Positions 7,202-14,734 of a DNA stretch of 27,591 bases are shown piece after piece. Positions within the stretch are counted from its first letter, which is position 1. Every line of letters begins with the position of its first letter. The DNA is taken from contig CALGOK010000209.1 in NCBI GenBank assembly GCA_937961295.1, positions 1-27,591 of the forward strand, written 5' to 3'. This DNA is from an uncultured Gemmatimonadota bacterium (GTDB lineage: Bacteria; Gemmatimonadota; Gemmatimonadetes; Gemmatimonadales; GWC2-71-9). A model generated the notes under the pieces. The model worked only from the letters and a program-made list of their open reading frames with translations, made no database searches and had not been told where the DNA came from. The position numbers and the translations under genes were made by a program.

Positions 7202-8263
7202 ATGCCGACCACGCTGACTGCCCTCTTCGCCAGCGCCCTCCACGAGGCCCGGTCCGCTCCGAGTGAACCGATCGGGATCCAGCGGGCCGCTGGCCTGCTG
7301 GTCACCGCGGCGGGGGCGCGCCGGGTGGAGTTCCGGGTCGACGCCGGGCGACTGGTGGTGAACGGATTCCCGCTCCGGCGCGGCGCCCCCGGTGCGCCCC
7401 TGATCACCGAATGCCTCGAGCAGCACCTGACCCGGCGGCTCGCGCTGCCGGCGGGGCTCAACGCGACACAGTGGACCGAGCTCGCCCAGCTCTACGCCTC
7501 CGCCCCGGGGATCTATCCGACCGCGGAGCACATGCGGGCCGCGATCACCGGGATCGTCGCCGGCGCGACGTTCGAGCACTCGGCCGACCGGGTGCCCGAC
7601 GACCCCGGCGTGAGCGAGTCCGGTCGCGGTTCGATGCGGCTGCTGGCGCTCGCCGACGAGACGCCACCGGGCGATCCTGCGCTCGTCTCGCGCGAGACCG
7701 ACCTCTCCGAGCTCTCCGCGCAGATCGATCCGCTGATCGAGGAGGCGCACAAGGCGGTCGACCGCGCCGACTGGTTGCGGGTGGCCGAATTGCTGATCGA
7801 CATGGAGAAGGTCGCGGTCGAGGGCGGCCCGGCCACCGAGCAGATCGTGACCCGGGAGCGCCGGCGCCTGCTGCCGGTGTCGGCGATCGAGCACCTGGTC
7901 GGCGAGTTGCCCACGTCGGGGGCCAGCACCCTCGTCATGGAGGCGCTGTCGACGCTCGGCCGCGACGGCGCCGACGCGCTGTTCGAGCTGCTCGCCGAGC
8001 AACCGTCCCGCGAGCGGCAGCGGCTCTACCTGCAGGCACTCGAGTCGCTGCACGGCGCCGACGACGCGATCATCGCCGCGCTTGCTTCCGACCAGGACGA
8101 CATGGCCCGCTCGGCCGCGATCGTGGCCGGCCGCCGCCGGATGGAGCGCGCGATCCCGGTGCTCGGCGCGCTGCTCAAGCACCACGACGAGCAGGTCCGC
8201 ACCGCCGCGTGGCGCGCACTCGAGGACATCGGCACGGCCGAGGCGATGCGGATGCTGGGGTAA
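7202..8263 (+). CDS. HEAT-repeat-like helical protein
   Basis: A 353-residue, probably cytoplasmic protein without signal peptide. The C-terminal third (about 230-353) consists of helical repeats that look HEAT-like, including ALSTLGRDGADALFELLAE, AIVAGRRRMERAIPVLGALL and VRTAAWRALEDIGTAEAMR; such repeats form scaffolds for protein binding. The N-terminal part (strand-rich, around RRVEFRVDAGRLVVNGFPL) is unrecognised. The start is supported by TAAGTT six bases upstream, with no Shine-Dalgarno sequence. It is convergent with the M42 peptidase gene, with a three-hairpin element between them. Function unknown. Confidence 0.8.
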   Translation: MPTTLTALFASALHEARSAPSEPIGIQRAAGLLVTAAGARRVEFRVDAGRLVVNGFPLRRGAPGAPLITECLEQHLTRRLALPAGLNATQWTELAQLYASAPGIYPTAEHMRAAITGIVAGATFEHSADRVPDDPGVSESGRGSMRLLALADETPPGDPALVSRETDLSELSAQIDPLIEEAHKAVDRADWLRVAELLIDMEKVAVEGGPATEQIVTRERRRLLPVSAIEHLVGELPTSGASTLVMEALSTLGRDGADALFELLAEQPSRERQRLYLQALESLHGADDAIIAALASDQDDMARSAAIVAGRRRMERAIPVLGALLKHHDEQVRTAAWRALEDIGTAEAMRMLG

Positions 8264-8266
8264 TTT

Positions 8267-8326
8267 GCAGGCACGCCGCTCGCGGCGTGCGATGCTGGCA
8301 CCGCGCGGCGCGAGCGCCGCGCCTGC
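8267..8326. repeat. Three-hairpin element (copy 1) between convergent genes
   Basis: The outer stem is GCAGGC (8267-8272) with GCCTGC (8321-8326). Inside are a hairpin ACGCCGC-TC-GCGGCGT, a near-palindrome GATGCTGGCACC, and a hairpin GCGCGGCGC-GA-GCGCCGCGC. The element begins three bases after the stop of the HEAT-like gene and ends three bases before the stop of the M42 gene on the other strand. It is homologous to the element at 10221-10280. It may act as a two-way terminator; there is no T-tract on either side beyond TTT. Confidence 0.8.
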
Positions 8327-8329
8327 AGA

Positions 8330-9400
8330 TCACCCCGGCACGAACTCCTCCCCGTCCTCCACGCCCCGCGCAAACGCCGCCAGCAGCTTCGCCGCGTTGG
8401 TGATGTCGGCGAGTGCGGCCATCTCGCTCGGCGAGTGCATGTAGCGCAGCGGCACCGACACCAGGCCGGTGGCGACGCCGCGATGCGCGGTGAAGATCGC
8501 GTCGGCATCGGTGCCGGTGAAGCGCGGTGCCGCCTGCAGCTGGACGGGGATGCCCTCGCTGCGGGCCGCGGCCAGCAGGCGGTCGAAGACCACCGGGTTG
8601 ACCGCCGCGCCGCGCGAGAGCACCGGGCCGGCCCCCAGCTTCACGTCGCCGTGCCGCTTCTTCTCCACGCTGGGCGAGTCGGTGGCGTGGGTGACGTCGA
8701 CCACCACCGCGGCGATCGCCTCCAGCGCCGTGGCCGAGGTGCGCGCGCCGCCACCGGTGTAGGCGATCTCCTCCTGCGTGGTGGCCACCGCGGTGACCGC
8801 CACCTGCGGCCGCTGCTCCGCCAGCAGTCGCAGCGCCTCGAGCACCACGTACGCCCCGATGCGGTTGTCGAGCGACCGCGAGACGATCCGGTCGTTGGGG
8901 AGCCGCTCCAGCATGCCGCCGATCACCCCGGCGGTGCCGACCTCCACGCGCTCGAGCGCCTGGTCGCGCGAGGTGGCGCCGATGTCGATCCACAGGTCGT
9001 GCACCTTGCTGAGCTTGTCGCGCGCGGACTGGTCCATCAGGTGGATCGCCTGCTTGCCGATCACGCCCGACACCGGCCCGTCCGTGCCGAGGAGCGTCAC
9101 CCGCTGGCCCACGAACACCTGGGAATCCCAGCCGCCGATCACGTCGAACCAGCAGAAGCCCTCGTCGTCGACGTGCACGACCATCACGCCGATCTCGTCG
9201 ATGTGCCCGGCGAACATCACCCGGGTCGGTGCGCCGTCCGCGGGCCGGACCGTCGCGTGCGAGTTGCCGTGGACGTCCACCGACACCTCGTCGGCGAAGG
9301 CGGCGGCATCGCGCCAGATGCGCGCCGGCGCGCGCTCGAAACCGGAGGGGCCCGGCGCGTCGAGCAGCCGGGCCAGCAGGTCGAACGGATCGGTGGCCAT
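8330..9400 (-). CDS. M42-family metallopeptidase
   Basis: A 356-residue aminopeptidase of family M42 (the tetrahedral aminopeptidase/glutamyl aminopeptidase group, formerly annotated as endoglucanase), cytoplasmic dizinc exopeptidases that form large peptide-trimming assemblies. Catalytic elements are visible: H66-x-D68 in AGHIDEIG, bridging D178 in SLDNRIG, the Glu pair E210-E211 in TTQEEIAYTG (general base and metal ligand), D235 in VVDVTHATDSP and H322 in MHSPSEM. Length is normal for the family. TACCTT lies six bases before the ATG, so the gene is probably leaderless. It is divergent from the acyltransferase gene. Confidence 0.94.
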   Translation of the reverse strand: MATDPFDLLARLLDAPGPSGFERAPARIWRDAAAFADEVSVDVHGNSHATVRPADGAPTRVMFAGHIDEIGVMVVHVDDEGFCWFDVIGGWDSQVFVGQRVTLLGTDGPVSGVIGKQAIHLMDQSARDKLSKVHDLWIDIGATSRDQALERVEVGTAGVIGGMLERLPNDRIVSRSLDNRIGAYVVLEALRLLAEQRPQVAVTAVATTQEEIAYTGGGARTSATALEAIAAVVVDVTHATDSPSVEKKRHGDVKLGAGPVLSRGAAVNPVVFDRLLAAARSEGIPVQLQAAPRFTGTDADAIFTAHRGVATGLVSVPLRYMHSPSEMAALADITNAAKLLAAFARGVEDGEEFVPG

Positions 9401-9459
9401 GCACCCAAGGTAGCGCGGCGCCCTTCACCTTGCCGCGCGGCCTCCGATAAGTTGGGCCC
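9401..9459. promoter_or_regulatory. Divergent leaderless promoters, M42 / PlsC genes
   Basis: A 59-base gap holding two TANNNT boxes, each exactly six bases from its ATG: TACCTT on the minus strand (9407-9412) and TAAGTT on the plus strand (9448-9453). Between them is the inverted repeat CAAGGT (9406-9411) / ACCTTG (9427-9432), which covers the minus -10 box and could be an operator. No -35 boxes are evident at 16-18 base spacing. Confidence 0.5.
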
Positions 9460-10221
9460 ATGCTCTCGCGGTCGCGCACCACGCTCGCCTCGATCGTCAC
9501 CTGGGGGACCCTGGGCCTCGGCGTGGCGGTGCTGTTCCCGGTGGTCCTGCTGTGGCGGGTCGCCGGCTGGCCGGTCGATCGCTGGAACTACTTCGGCGGC
9601 CGGCTCTTCCGCGGCATCGCGTTCGCCATGCGGATGGTCACCCCGCGCTGGCGCTTCGAGGTCCGCGGTCCGCGGCCCGCCGACCCGCGCCGGCCCTATG
9701 TGGTGGTCGCCAACCACGAGTCGTTCGCCGACATCATCCTCCTCTCGCTGCTGCCGTGGGAGATGAAGTGGCTCAGCAAGGCCAGCATCATGAAGATCCC
9801 GGTCTTCGGCTGGACGATGTGGGCAGTGCGCGACGTGCCGATCCACCGCGGCCAGTCCATCAGCGCGCGCGAGGCGATGGACGCCTGCCGCACCCGACTC
9901 GCGGGCCGGGTGTCGGTGATGATCTTTCCCGAGGGAACCCGCTCGCCGCGCGCGGAGATGCTGCCGTTCAAGGACGGCGCCTTCCGGCTGGCACTCGAGG
10001 CCGGCGTGCCGATCCTGCCGCTCGCCCTCTACGGCACCCGGCAGGCGATCGCCAAGCACGACTGGCGCATCAGCCCGGCCCACGCCGTGGTGGAGATCCT
10101 CGATCCCGAACCCACGGCGGGCCTCACGCTCGACGACCTGGATGCGCTGAAGGCGAGGGTGCGCGAGCGGATCGGCGCCGCGCGGGATCGGTTGAAGGCG
10201 GAGCTGGCGGCGGAGTCCTAG
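9460..10221 (+). CDS. plsC: 1-acyl-sn-glycerol-3-phosphate acyltransferase (PlsC family)
   Basis: A 253-residue membrane-associated lysophospholipid acyltransferase that would convert lysophosphatidate to phosphatidate in phospholipid synthesis. An N-terminal hydrophobic segment (about 10-36) anchors it. The catalytic HX4D motif is NHESFAD with H86 and D91; the substrate-binding motif FPEGTRS is at 156-162; VPIHRG (127-131 region) and GVPILPLAL are the other two family blocks. The ATG follows TAAGTT by six bases. It is convergent with the DUF411 gene, its stop abutting a three-hairpin element. A related PlsC-domain acyltransferase with another acceptor is the alternative. Confidence 0.93.
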   Translation: MLSRSRTTLASIVTWGTLGLGVAVLFPVVLLWRVAGWPVDRWNYFGGRLFRGIAFAMRMVTPRWRFEVRGPRPADPRRPYVVVANHESFADIILLSLLPWEMKWLSKASIMKIPVFGWTMWAVRDVPIHRGQSISAREAMDACRTRLAGRVSVMIFPEGTRSPRAEMLPFKDGAFRLALEAGVPILPLALYGTRQAIAKHDWRISPAHAVVEILDPEPTAGLTLDDLDALKARVRERIGAARDRLKAELAAES

Positions 10222-10280
10222 CAGGCGCGCCGCTTGCGGCGCGCGATGCCGGCATCGCGCGTCCCGAGGGACGCGCCTGC
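10221..10280. repeat. Three-hairpin element (copy 2) between convergent genes
   Basis: The outer stem is GCAGGC/GCCTGC, as in copy 1. The inner hairpins are GCGCGCCGC-TT-GCGGCGCGC, the perfect palindrome GATGCCGGCATC, and GCGTCCC-GA-GGGACGC. The left end shares a base with the plsC stop (TAG) and the right end is one base from the DUF411 stop on the other strand. Compared with copy 1, the third hairpin has a different sequence in both arms but remains fully paired. Confidence 0.8.
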
Positions 10281-10281
10281 C

Positions 10282-10737
10282 CTAGCGTTCCGCGTACGCC
10301 GTCGCCTTCCCCTGCGCGTCGAACGTGTAGAGCGTGTACCGATCCTTGATCGGCCCCTCCATCCCCGGCGACCCGCGCGGCATCCCCGGCGCGCTGATGC
10401 CCTTCACGCCCTTGGGCTTGTCGCGGAGCAGCTGCTTCACCAGGTCGGCGGGGACGTGTCCCTCGACCACCAGCCCCTCGACGATCGCGGTGTGGCACGA
10501 CTCGAGCTCCGGAGTGACGCCGTGGGCGCGCTTCACCGGCGCGAGGTCGGCCCGATTCTCGGTGGTGACCGTGAACCCCTGCGCCTTCATGTAGTCGGCC
10601 CACGCCTGGCAGCAGCTGCAGGTGGGCGTCTTGATCACGTGCAGCGCCGGACCGGCCGGCGGAGTCGTGCCGCGCCACGCGGCAGCCACCGCGACGGCGA
10701 TGAGTGGCAGGGCAAACAGCGAGGAACGGAGCTTCAC
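10282..10737 (-). CDS. DUF411 family metal-binding-like protein
   Basis: A 151-residue DUF411 protein with an N-terminal hydrophobic segment (about 5-20), so anchored or exported. Recognisable blocks are IKTPTCSCCQAW (C40, C42, C43), ELESCHTAIVEG (C81-H82), VEGHVPADLV (H94) and the methionine-rich PGMPRGSPGMEG (M119, M126). This Cys/His/Met pattern suggests copper or another soft metal as ligand; members often sit near copper-resistance genes, which is not the case here. GTG at 10737 has GAGG at suitable distance; GTG at 10743 is an alternative. It is convergent with plsC. Confidence 0.87.
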   Translation of the reverse strand: MKLRSSLFALPLIAVAVAAAWRGTTPPAGPALHVIKTPTCSCCQAWADYMKAQGFTVTTENRADLAPVKRAHGVTPELESCHTAIVEGLVVEGHVPADLVKQLLRDKPKGVKGISAPGMPRGSPGMEGPIKDRYTLYTFDAQGKATAYAER

Positions 10738-10771
10738 GGACACCTCATGGGAGTGCGGACGCGGTGGTGCT

Positions 10772-10860
10772 GGTGAAGGGTAAAGGGTGAAGGGTGAAGG
10801 GGAAACCGGCTCCACCTGGGAACCGCATTCCCCTTCACCCTTCACCCTTCACGCTTCACC
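10772..10860. repeat. Heptamer-arm hairpin, GGTGAAG unit
   Basis: The left arm is four tandem units (GGTGAAG, GGTAAAG, GGTGAAG, GGTGAAG; 10772-10799) and the right arm four complementary units (CTTCACC, CTTCACC, CTTCACG, CTTCACC; 10833-10860). The inner part GGGGAA...TTCCCC extends the stem. It ends nine bases from the stop of the coiled-coil lipoprotein gene and starts about 35 bases upstream of the DUF411 start codon. The two single-base variants are not at paired positions. Confidence 0.85.
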
Positions 10861-10869
10861 TGCCTGCCG

Positions 10870-11763
10870 TCAGTCCCTGACGAGGATCAGGAACTTCCCG
10901 CCCGCCCAGAACTGCTGCGACGAGACGTGCAGGTCGCCCTTCACCTTGCCGTTCTTCATCACGGTCGAGGCGAGGTACTGCGGGTCCTGGCGGGTGATGA
11001 TCTTGTACTCCCGCGTCGGCTCCGGCACCGCGAGGACCGTGTCGGTGCGCTTGTCGAGCCGCTGGAACTGGCTCGGGTCGAGCTGGCGCGCCGGCTGGAC
11101 GGTCTTGCTGCCGAACACCAGGAACTTGCTGCCTTCCTTCACGATGATTCCGCGCTCGACCAGCTCGTCCTCGGTGCCGACCGCGTAGTACACCGTGTTG
11201 GCCTCGTCCACCACCTGGGTGAGCGTGTCGGTGAGCGCGGCGCGCTCGACGGTGAGTCGGGTGGTCTCCTGCGACAGCGTGTCGACGCGCGAGGTGAGGG
11301 TGCGAATCTCCTCGCGCTGCTCGGTGATCAGCGACTCCTGCTGGAGCGCCGTCGCCTTGAGCTCCTCGATGGTGTTCTGGAACGCCTCCAGCTGCGCCTG
11401 GAGTCGGCGCCGCTCGGCCGTCAGCCCGCCGATCCGCCGGCGCTGCTCCTCGACCGACTGCTCCGCCGCCTCGAGCCGCGAGATCACCTCGCGAATCTTG
11501 CCGAGGAGCACCTGGCGGTCCTCCGCCGCACCGCTCACCGGCTGCTCGCCAGCCGACGCCGGCGACACGCCGAGGCCCCGGACCCGTGCGAGATCGGCGT
11601 TGATCTCGGTGACCATCTGCGTGGCGGTCAGCACGTCCGCCACCAGCGAGTCCTTCTGCTCGTTGATCCGCTGCTGCTCAAGAACCAGCTCGTCGTAGCG
11701 CTTCTTGCTGACGCAACCGGTCAGGGCGCCGACGACGACGACAGTCATCATTGCGATCCGCAT
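10870..11763 (-). CDS. Coiled-coil lipoprotein
   Basis: A 297-residue predicted lipoprotein: signal peptide with lipobox LTGC (Cys17), then a long charged helical region (about 20-190) rich in E, R, Q and L heptads, interrupted near residues 60-80 by a Ser/Pro/Gly segment. The C-terminal part (about 190-297) is strand-like and begins NTVYYAVGTEDELVERGIIV, a pattern I associate with uncharacterised envelope proteins of Bacteroidetes and related groups. It lies in the envelope, probably facing the periplasm. AGGA precedes the ATG at normal distance. No peptidoglycan-binding OmpA signature is visible. Exact role unknown. Confidence 0.85.
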   Translation of the reverse strand: MRIAMMTVVVVGALTGCVSKKRYDELVLEQQRINEQKDSLVADVLTATQMVTEINADLARVRGLGVSPASAGEQPVSGAAEDRQVLLGKIREVISRLEAAEQSVEEQRRRIGGLTAERRRLQAQLEAFQNTIEELKATALQQESLITEQREEIRTLTSRVDTLSQETTRLTVERAALTDTLTQVVDEANTVYYAVGTEDELVERGIIVKEGSKFLVFGSKTVQPARQLDPSQFQRLDKRTDTVLAVPEPTREYKIITRQDPQYLASTVMKNGKVKGDLHVSSQQFWAGGKFLILVRD

Positions 11764-11902
11764 CTATGTCTTCCTGGTGGAGTGAACGGCCGTGGTGACG
11801 TTTCCTCCCTGAAACGTTGCACCGCGGGCCACCGCATGCCACCCCGGCGGCCCTCCCGACCGTTGGGGGAGACTCCGGTGCCCGGGAAAGGCGCACAGGG
11901 TG

Positions 11903-11979
11903 GCGACAGCGCGAGGGGCGAGGGGCGAGGGGTGAAATACCCCAGGGCCCTATCCGCCCTTCGCCCCTCGCGCTGTCGG
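11903..11979. repeat. Heptamer-arm hairpin, GCGACA-ended type (copy 3)
   Basis: Bounded by GCGACA (11903-11908) and TGTCGG (11974-11979). The left arm is CGCGAGG, GGCGAGG, GGCGAGG, GGTGAAA; the right arm CGCCCTT, CGCCCCT, CGCGCTG. The right end is two bases from the TAG stop of the VOC gene (minus strand). About 140 bases separate its left end from the lipoprotein start; I see no further gene or clear signal in that stretch beyond the AGGA ribosome-binding site. Confidence 0.8.
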
Positions 11980-11981
11980 CA

Positions 11982-12347
11982 CTAGCCGCGCCGCTGCCAG
12001 AGCTCGATCCGGTTCCCCTCGGGATCGTCGAGCCAGGCGTAGTCGCCGTCGGGCGTCTCCTGCCGTTCGTCGACCGTGGCGCCGATCTCGGCCAGGTGCT
12101 CGAGAAAGGCGTCGAGGTCATCGATCATCCAGGTGATCTCGCAGTGCCGCCGCTCGTGGCCGAGCGGATGCTTCGCCTGGTGGATCGCGAACGACGTCCC
12201 GCCGGGGAGGTCGCACCACCACTGGTGCGAGTCGGGCTCGCGCGTGAAGAACAGGCCCAGGTGGCGCTCGTACCAGTGCGCCAGGCTGTCGGCGTGATCG
12301 GCAAAGAGGATGACGCCACCAAGTCCGGCGACCGACGGTCGATCCAT
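11982..12347 (-). CDS. VOC (glyoxalase/dioxygenase superfamily) protein
   Basis: A 121-residue single-subunit vicinal-oxygen-chelate fold protein. The paired beta-alpha-beta-beta-beta pattern is visible: LGGVILFADHADSLAHWYERHLGL at the start and a second module ending in WLDDPEGNRIELWQ, where the Glu is the usual last metal ligand. H18-D19 and H82-type positions could complete a site, but the substrate cannot be read from the sequence. Cytoplasmic. AGGAG lies upstream of the ATG. It follows the BstA-like gene by about 40 bases and is probably cotranscribed with it. Confidence 0.88.
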   Translation of the reverse strand: MDRPSVAGLGGVILFADHADSLAHWYERHLGLFFTREPDSHQWWCDLPGGTSFAIHQAKHPLGHERRHCEITWMIDDLDAFLEHLAEIGATVDERQETPDGDYAWLDDPEGNRIELWQRRG

Positions 12348-12387
12348 CGTCTGCTCCTGGGTGTGGGAACGGGCAGGGAGGGCCGGG

Positions 12388-12918
12388 CTACCACCCCTCG
12401 CGGGCGCGCAGCCGGGTGATGTGCGCCACGTGGTGGCGCGAATGCCAGTCGTACATGGCGAGCATCCACCACAGTGCGACCGGGTCCGGGAGTTCGGGGT
12501 GGTGCAACTCGCGCTGCCACTGCTCGTCGTCGAGCGACTCCAGCAGCGTCACCCAGCGACGGTGCAACCCCTCGAGCAGCTGCAGTGACGCGTCCACGGG
12601 CAGCGTGCGCACGTCCACCAGGCGCGCCCACGCCTTCTCGTCGTAGGTCTTGATGGTGGGCAGGTCCTCGGTGAGCGTCAACCGAAAGCGCATCACCGCG
12701 TTCATGTGCGAGTCGCCCACGTGGTGCACCACCTGGCGCACCGTCCAGCCGCCGTCGCGGTACGGCGTGTCCAGCTGGCCGTCGTCGAGGCCCCGCACCG
12801 CGGCACCGATGCGCTCGGGAAGCTCGGCAATGACGGCGATCGAGGCGCGGCGGGCTGCCGCGCTGGTGCCGGTGGGCGGCGTGAACTCGCCGATCGGGTA
12901 GCGCAGGTCTTCGGTCAT
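12388..12918 (-). CDS. BstA/YfiT-like putative metal-dependent hydrolase (DinB fold)
   Basis: A 176-residue four-helix DinB-like protein matching the YfiT/BstA type: DLRYPIGEF near the N-terminus, GGWTVRQVVHHVGDSHMN in the middle and YDWHSRHHVAHI near the C-terminus. The metal triad is H66, H159 and H163, the same spacing as in Bacillus subtilis YfiT. DinB-fold proteins of this sort act as thiol transferases or hydrolases with bacillithiol or similar thiols; the partner here is unknown. The ATG overlaps the stop of the YdeI-DUF3052 gene by four bases, so translation is probably coupled. Confidence 0.92.
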   Translation of the reverse strand: MTEDLRYPIGEFTPPTGTSAAARRASIAVIAELPERIGAAVRGLDDGQLDTPYRDGGWTVRQVVHHVGDSHMNAVMRFRLTLTEDLPTIKTYDEKAWARLVDVRTLPVDASLQLLEGLHRRWVTLLESLDDEQWQRELHHPELPDPVALWWMLAMYDWHSRHHVAHITRLRAREGW

Positions 12919-13580
12919 CGGGATGTGGGAAGGAGTCGGAACTTCACGGCGGCCCAGTCGGCGTCGATCGCGATCATCGCCACGGGCTTGAGGTCGTCGC
13001 GACGGGTCGGCTCCCAGCCGAGGTCGCGGGTGAGCGTGGTGGCGCGACCCGACGACTGCTTGAGGTACGCCACCCACAGCACGCCGGCCGAACCGCAGGC
13101 GGCGAGTGCCGCGGGAAGTCGGCGCGCGAGTGCCGCAGCGGTGGGCGCGTAGAGCACCACCACGTCGTGGCCGCCGCGACCCTTGCGGCGCTCGAGCCGA
13201 GCATCGCCCGGCAGCTCGCGCCAGGTCTCCATCGCCGCGTCATCGGCGTCGAGCACCAGCACCCGGTTCCCGGGCTTGATCCCCATCTTGGCCACCGTCG
13301 GTCGGGTCGACGGCGGGTTGCTCCGGCCGGGGCGCGCCGAGACCAGCTTCTCGACCATCTGGCGGATGCGCCGCTCGCGAGTCTCGTCCCGCTTCGCCCC
13401 GGTGATCCACTCGACGTACTCGCGACGGTGCGTGTACGAGAGTCCCTGGTACACGGCCCGCGCCTCCGGAGCCTTGGCGAGCGCCGCCCTGGCGTCGGCG
13501 GGGAGCACCACCGGCGGCCGGGTGTCGCGGGCCGCCGTGCGGCGGCGCTTGCCTGGGGTCGTGTCGGAAGTCCGGGCCAT
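12915..13580 (-). CDS. YdeI/OmpD-associated domain fused to DUF3052 domain
   Basis: A 221-residue two-domain protein. Residues about 25-82 match the YdeI/OmpD-associated C-terminal helical domain (ARAALAKAPEARAVYQGLSY, HRREYVEWI, ETRERRIRQMVEKL). Residues about 98-216 match DUF3052 (MGIKPGNRVLVLD, HDVVVLY, LWVAYLKQSSGRATTLTRD, AIDADWAAVKFR). The two parts are usually annotated separately. YdeI-like proteins are linked to peptide/bacteriocin resistance in enterics; DUF3052 has no known role. There is no signal peptide and the N-terminus is very basic. It overlaps the BstA-like gene and lies 32 bases after the ammonia-lyase gene. Confidence 0.82.
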   Translation of the reverse strand: MARTSDTTPGKRRRTAARDTRPPVVLPADARAALAKAPEARAVYQGLSYTHRREYVEWITGAKRDETRERRIRQMVEKLVSARPGRSNPPSTRPTVAKMGIKPGNRVLVLDADDAAMETWRELPGDARLERRKGRGGHDVVVLYAPTAAALARRLPAALAACGSAGVLWVAYLKQSSGRATTLTRDLGWEPTRRDDLKPVAMIAIDADWAAVKFRLLPTSR

Positions 13581-13612
13581 CGGGAGTCCGATGCGAGAGG
13601 GGTGCTTGGACG

Positions 13613-14734
13613 CTACGCCGGAACCGGGCGCCCGACAACCTCGGCCCAGTGCGCCGGGTCGGTGGCGCCCTCGGTGGACCACACCAGCGCCCGGGTCTCG
13701 CGGTGGATGCCGAGGTGCTCGCGCACCGGGGCGAGCTCGCCGTGGCCGTGCAGCGCCATCAGCCCCGCGACCGCCGCGGCGCCGGACTCGCCGGCGATCA
13801 CCACCGGGTCGTGGCCCATCGGGGCGGCCAGGCGCTGCATCGCCTCGAGCGTCCAGGCATCGTCGATCACGAAGAACGCATCGACCGACTCGCGCAGCAT
13901 CGGCACGGCGCTGCGGCTCGCAAGCGCGCAGTCGAGGCCGGCCATCACCGTGCGCCGGCTGCCGTCGATCGGCGTCGCCTCGCCCGCTTCGACCCCGGCG
14001 AGGACGCACGGCGCACGCGCCGGCTCGACGATCGCGATCCGCGGACGGCGAGGGCCGTAGCGGTGCCAGTAGTACGCCGTGATCGCCGACGCCCACGTGC
14101 CCACGCCGGCCTGCAGCACCACCAGGTCCACCTCGGGACGGTCCGTGCCGTGCGGCGCGGGCTCCAGCTCGCGCGCGTGAGTCCAGTACCCGGCGGCGAT
14201 CCACCGCGGGATGACCTCGTAGCCCGGCGTGGCCGTGTCCTGGATCTCGACCCACCCCTCCGCGACCACGGCTTCGTGCGCGCGGCGCACCGCCGCGTCG
14301 TAGCCGTCCGGCACCGGGATCACCTCGGCGCCCTCGGCCCGGATCGCCTCGATGCGCGACGGCGCGGCATGCGAGGGAACGAAGATGACGGCCCGGTGAC
14401 CCGCCCGGCGGGCGGCCCACGCCACGCCGCGACCGTGATTCCCCGCGGTCGCCGTGGTGAAGGTCACGAGGTCGCGCTCGGGATGCTCCGCCAGCCAGCG
14501 GTGCATCGCGTAGCTCGCCCCGAGCGACTTGAAGGCGTTGAGCCCGAAGCGATGCGACTCGTCCTTGAGCAGCAGCGAGCCCAGCCCGATGGAATGCGCC
14601 AGCTCGTCGAGGCGATGGAGCGGCGTGGGCGCGTACTCGGGCATCGCCTGGTGCACGGTGAGCGCCTCGTCGGCCAGCGCGGCCAGCTCCGCCGTGCCCG
14701 GCGGCGGTCGCGTGGCGTCGACGAGGCGGTGCAT
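13613..14734 (-). CDS. dpaL: Diaminopropionate ammonia-lyase
   Basis: A 373-residue fold-type II PLP enzyme that would convert 2,3-diaminopropionate to pyruvate and two ammonia. The PLP lysine is K69 in LNAFKSLGASYA, a context specific to this family; the phosphate-binding or substrate loop is TATAGNHGRGVAWAA (94-108); GESGAAAVAGL near the C-terminus is a second family block. It is slightly shorter than the E. coli enzyme (about 400). The ATG shares its A with the upstream DUF481 stop (TGATG); GTG at 14737 is an alternative. No other amino-acid catabolic gene is adjacent. Confidence 0.92.
   Translation of the reverse strand: MHRLVDATRPPPGTAELAALADEALTVHQAMPEYAPTPLHRLDELAHSIGLGSLLLKDESHRFGLNAFKSLGASYAMHRWLAEHPERDLVTFTTATAGNHGRGVAWAARRAGHRAVIFVPSHAAPSRIEAIRAEGAEVIPVPDGYDAAVRRAHEAVVAEGWVEIQDTATPGYEVIPRWIAAGYWTHARELEPAPHGTDRPEVDLVVLQAGVGTWASAITAYYWHRYGPRRPRIAIVEPARAPCVLAGVEAGEATPIDGSRRTVMAGLDCALASRSAVPMLRESVDAFFVIDDAWTLEAMQRLAAPMGHDPVVIAGESGAAAVAGLMALHGHGELAPVREHLGIHRETRALVWSTEGATDPAHWAEVVGRPVPA

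Noticed and set aside
10221..10280. A cloverleaf-like fold that might be a tRNA gene
   Set aside because: Outer stem plus three hairpins resembles a cloverleaf, but loops are only two bases, there is no anticodon loop, no T-loop GTTCRA and no CCA-end context; it is read as a repeat element.
10787..11188. A small plus-strand gene over the GGTGAAG hairpin
   Set aside because: Its N-terminal codons are the repeat arms and the rest is antisense to the coiled-coil lipoprotein; no ribosome-binding site or family match.
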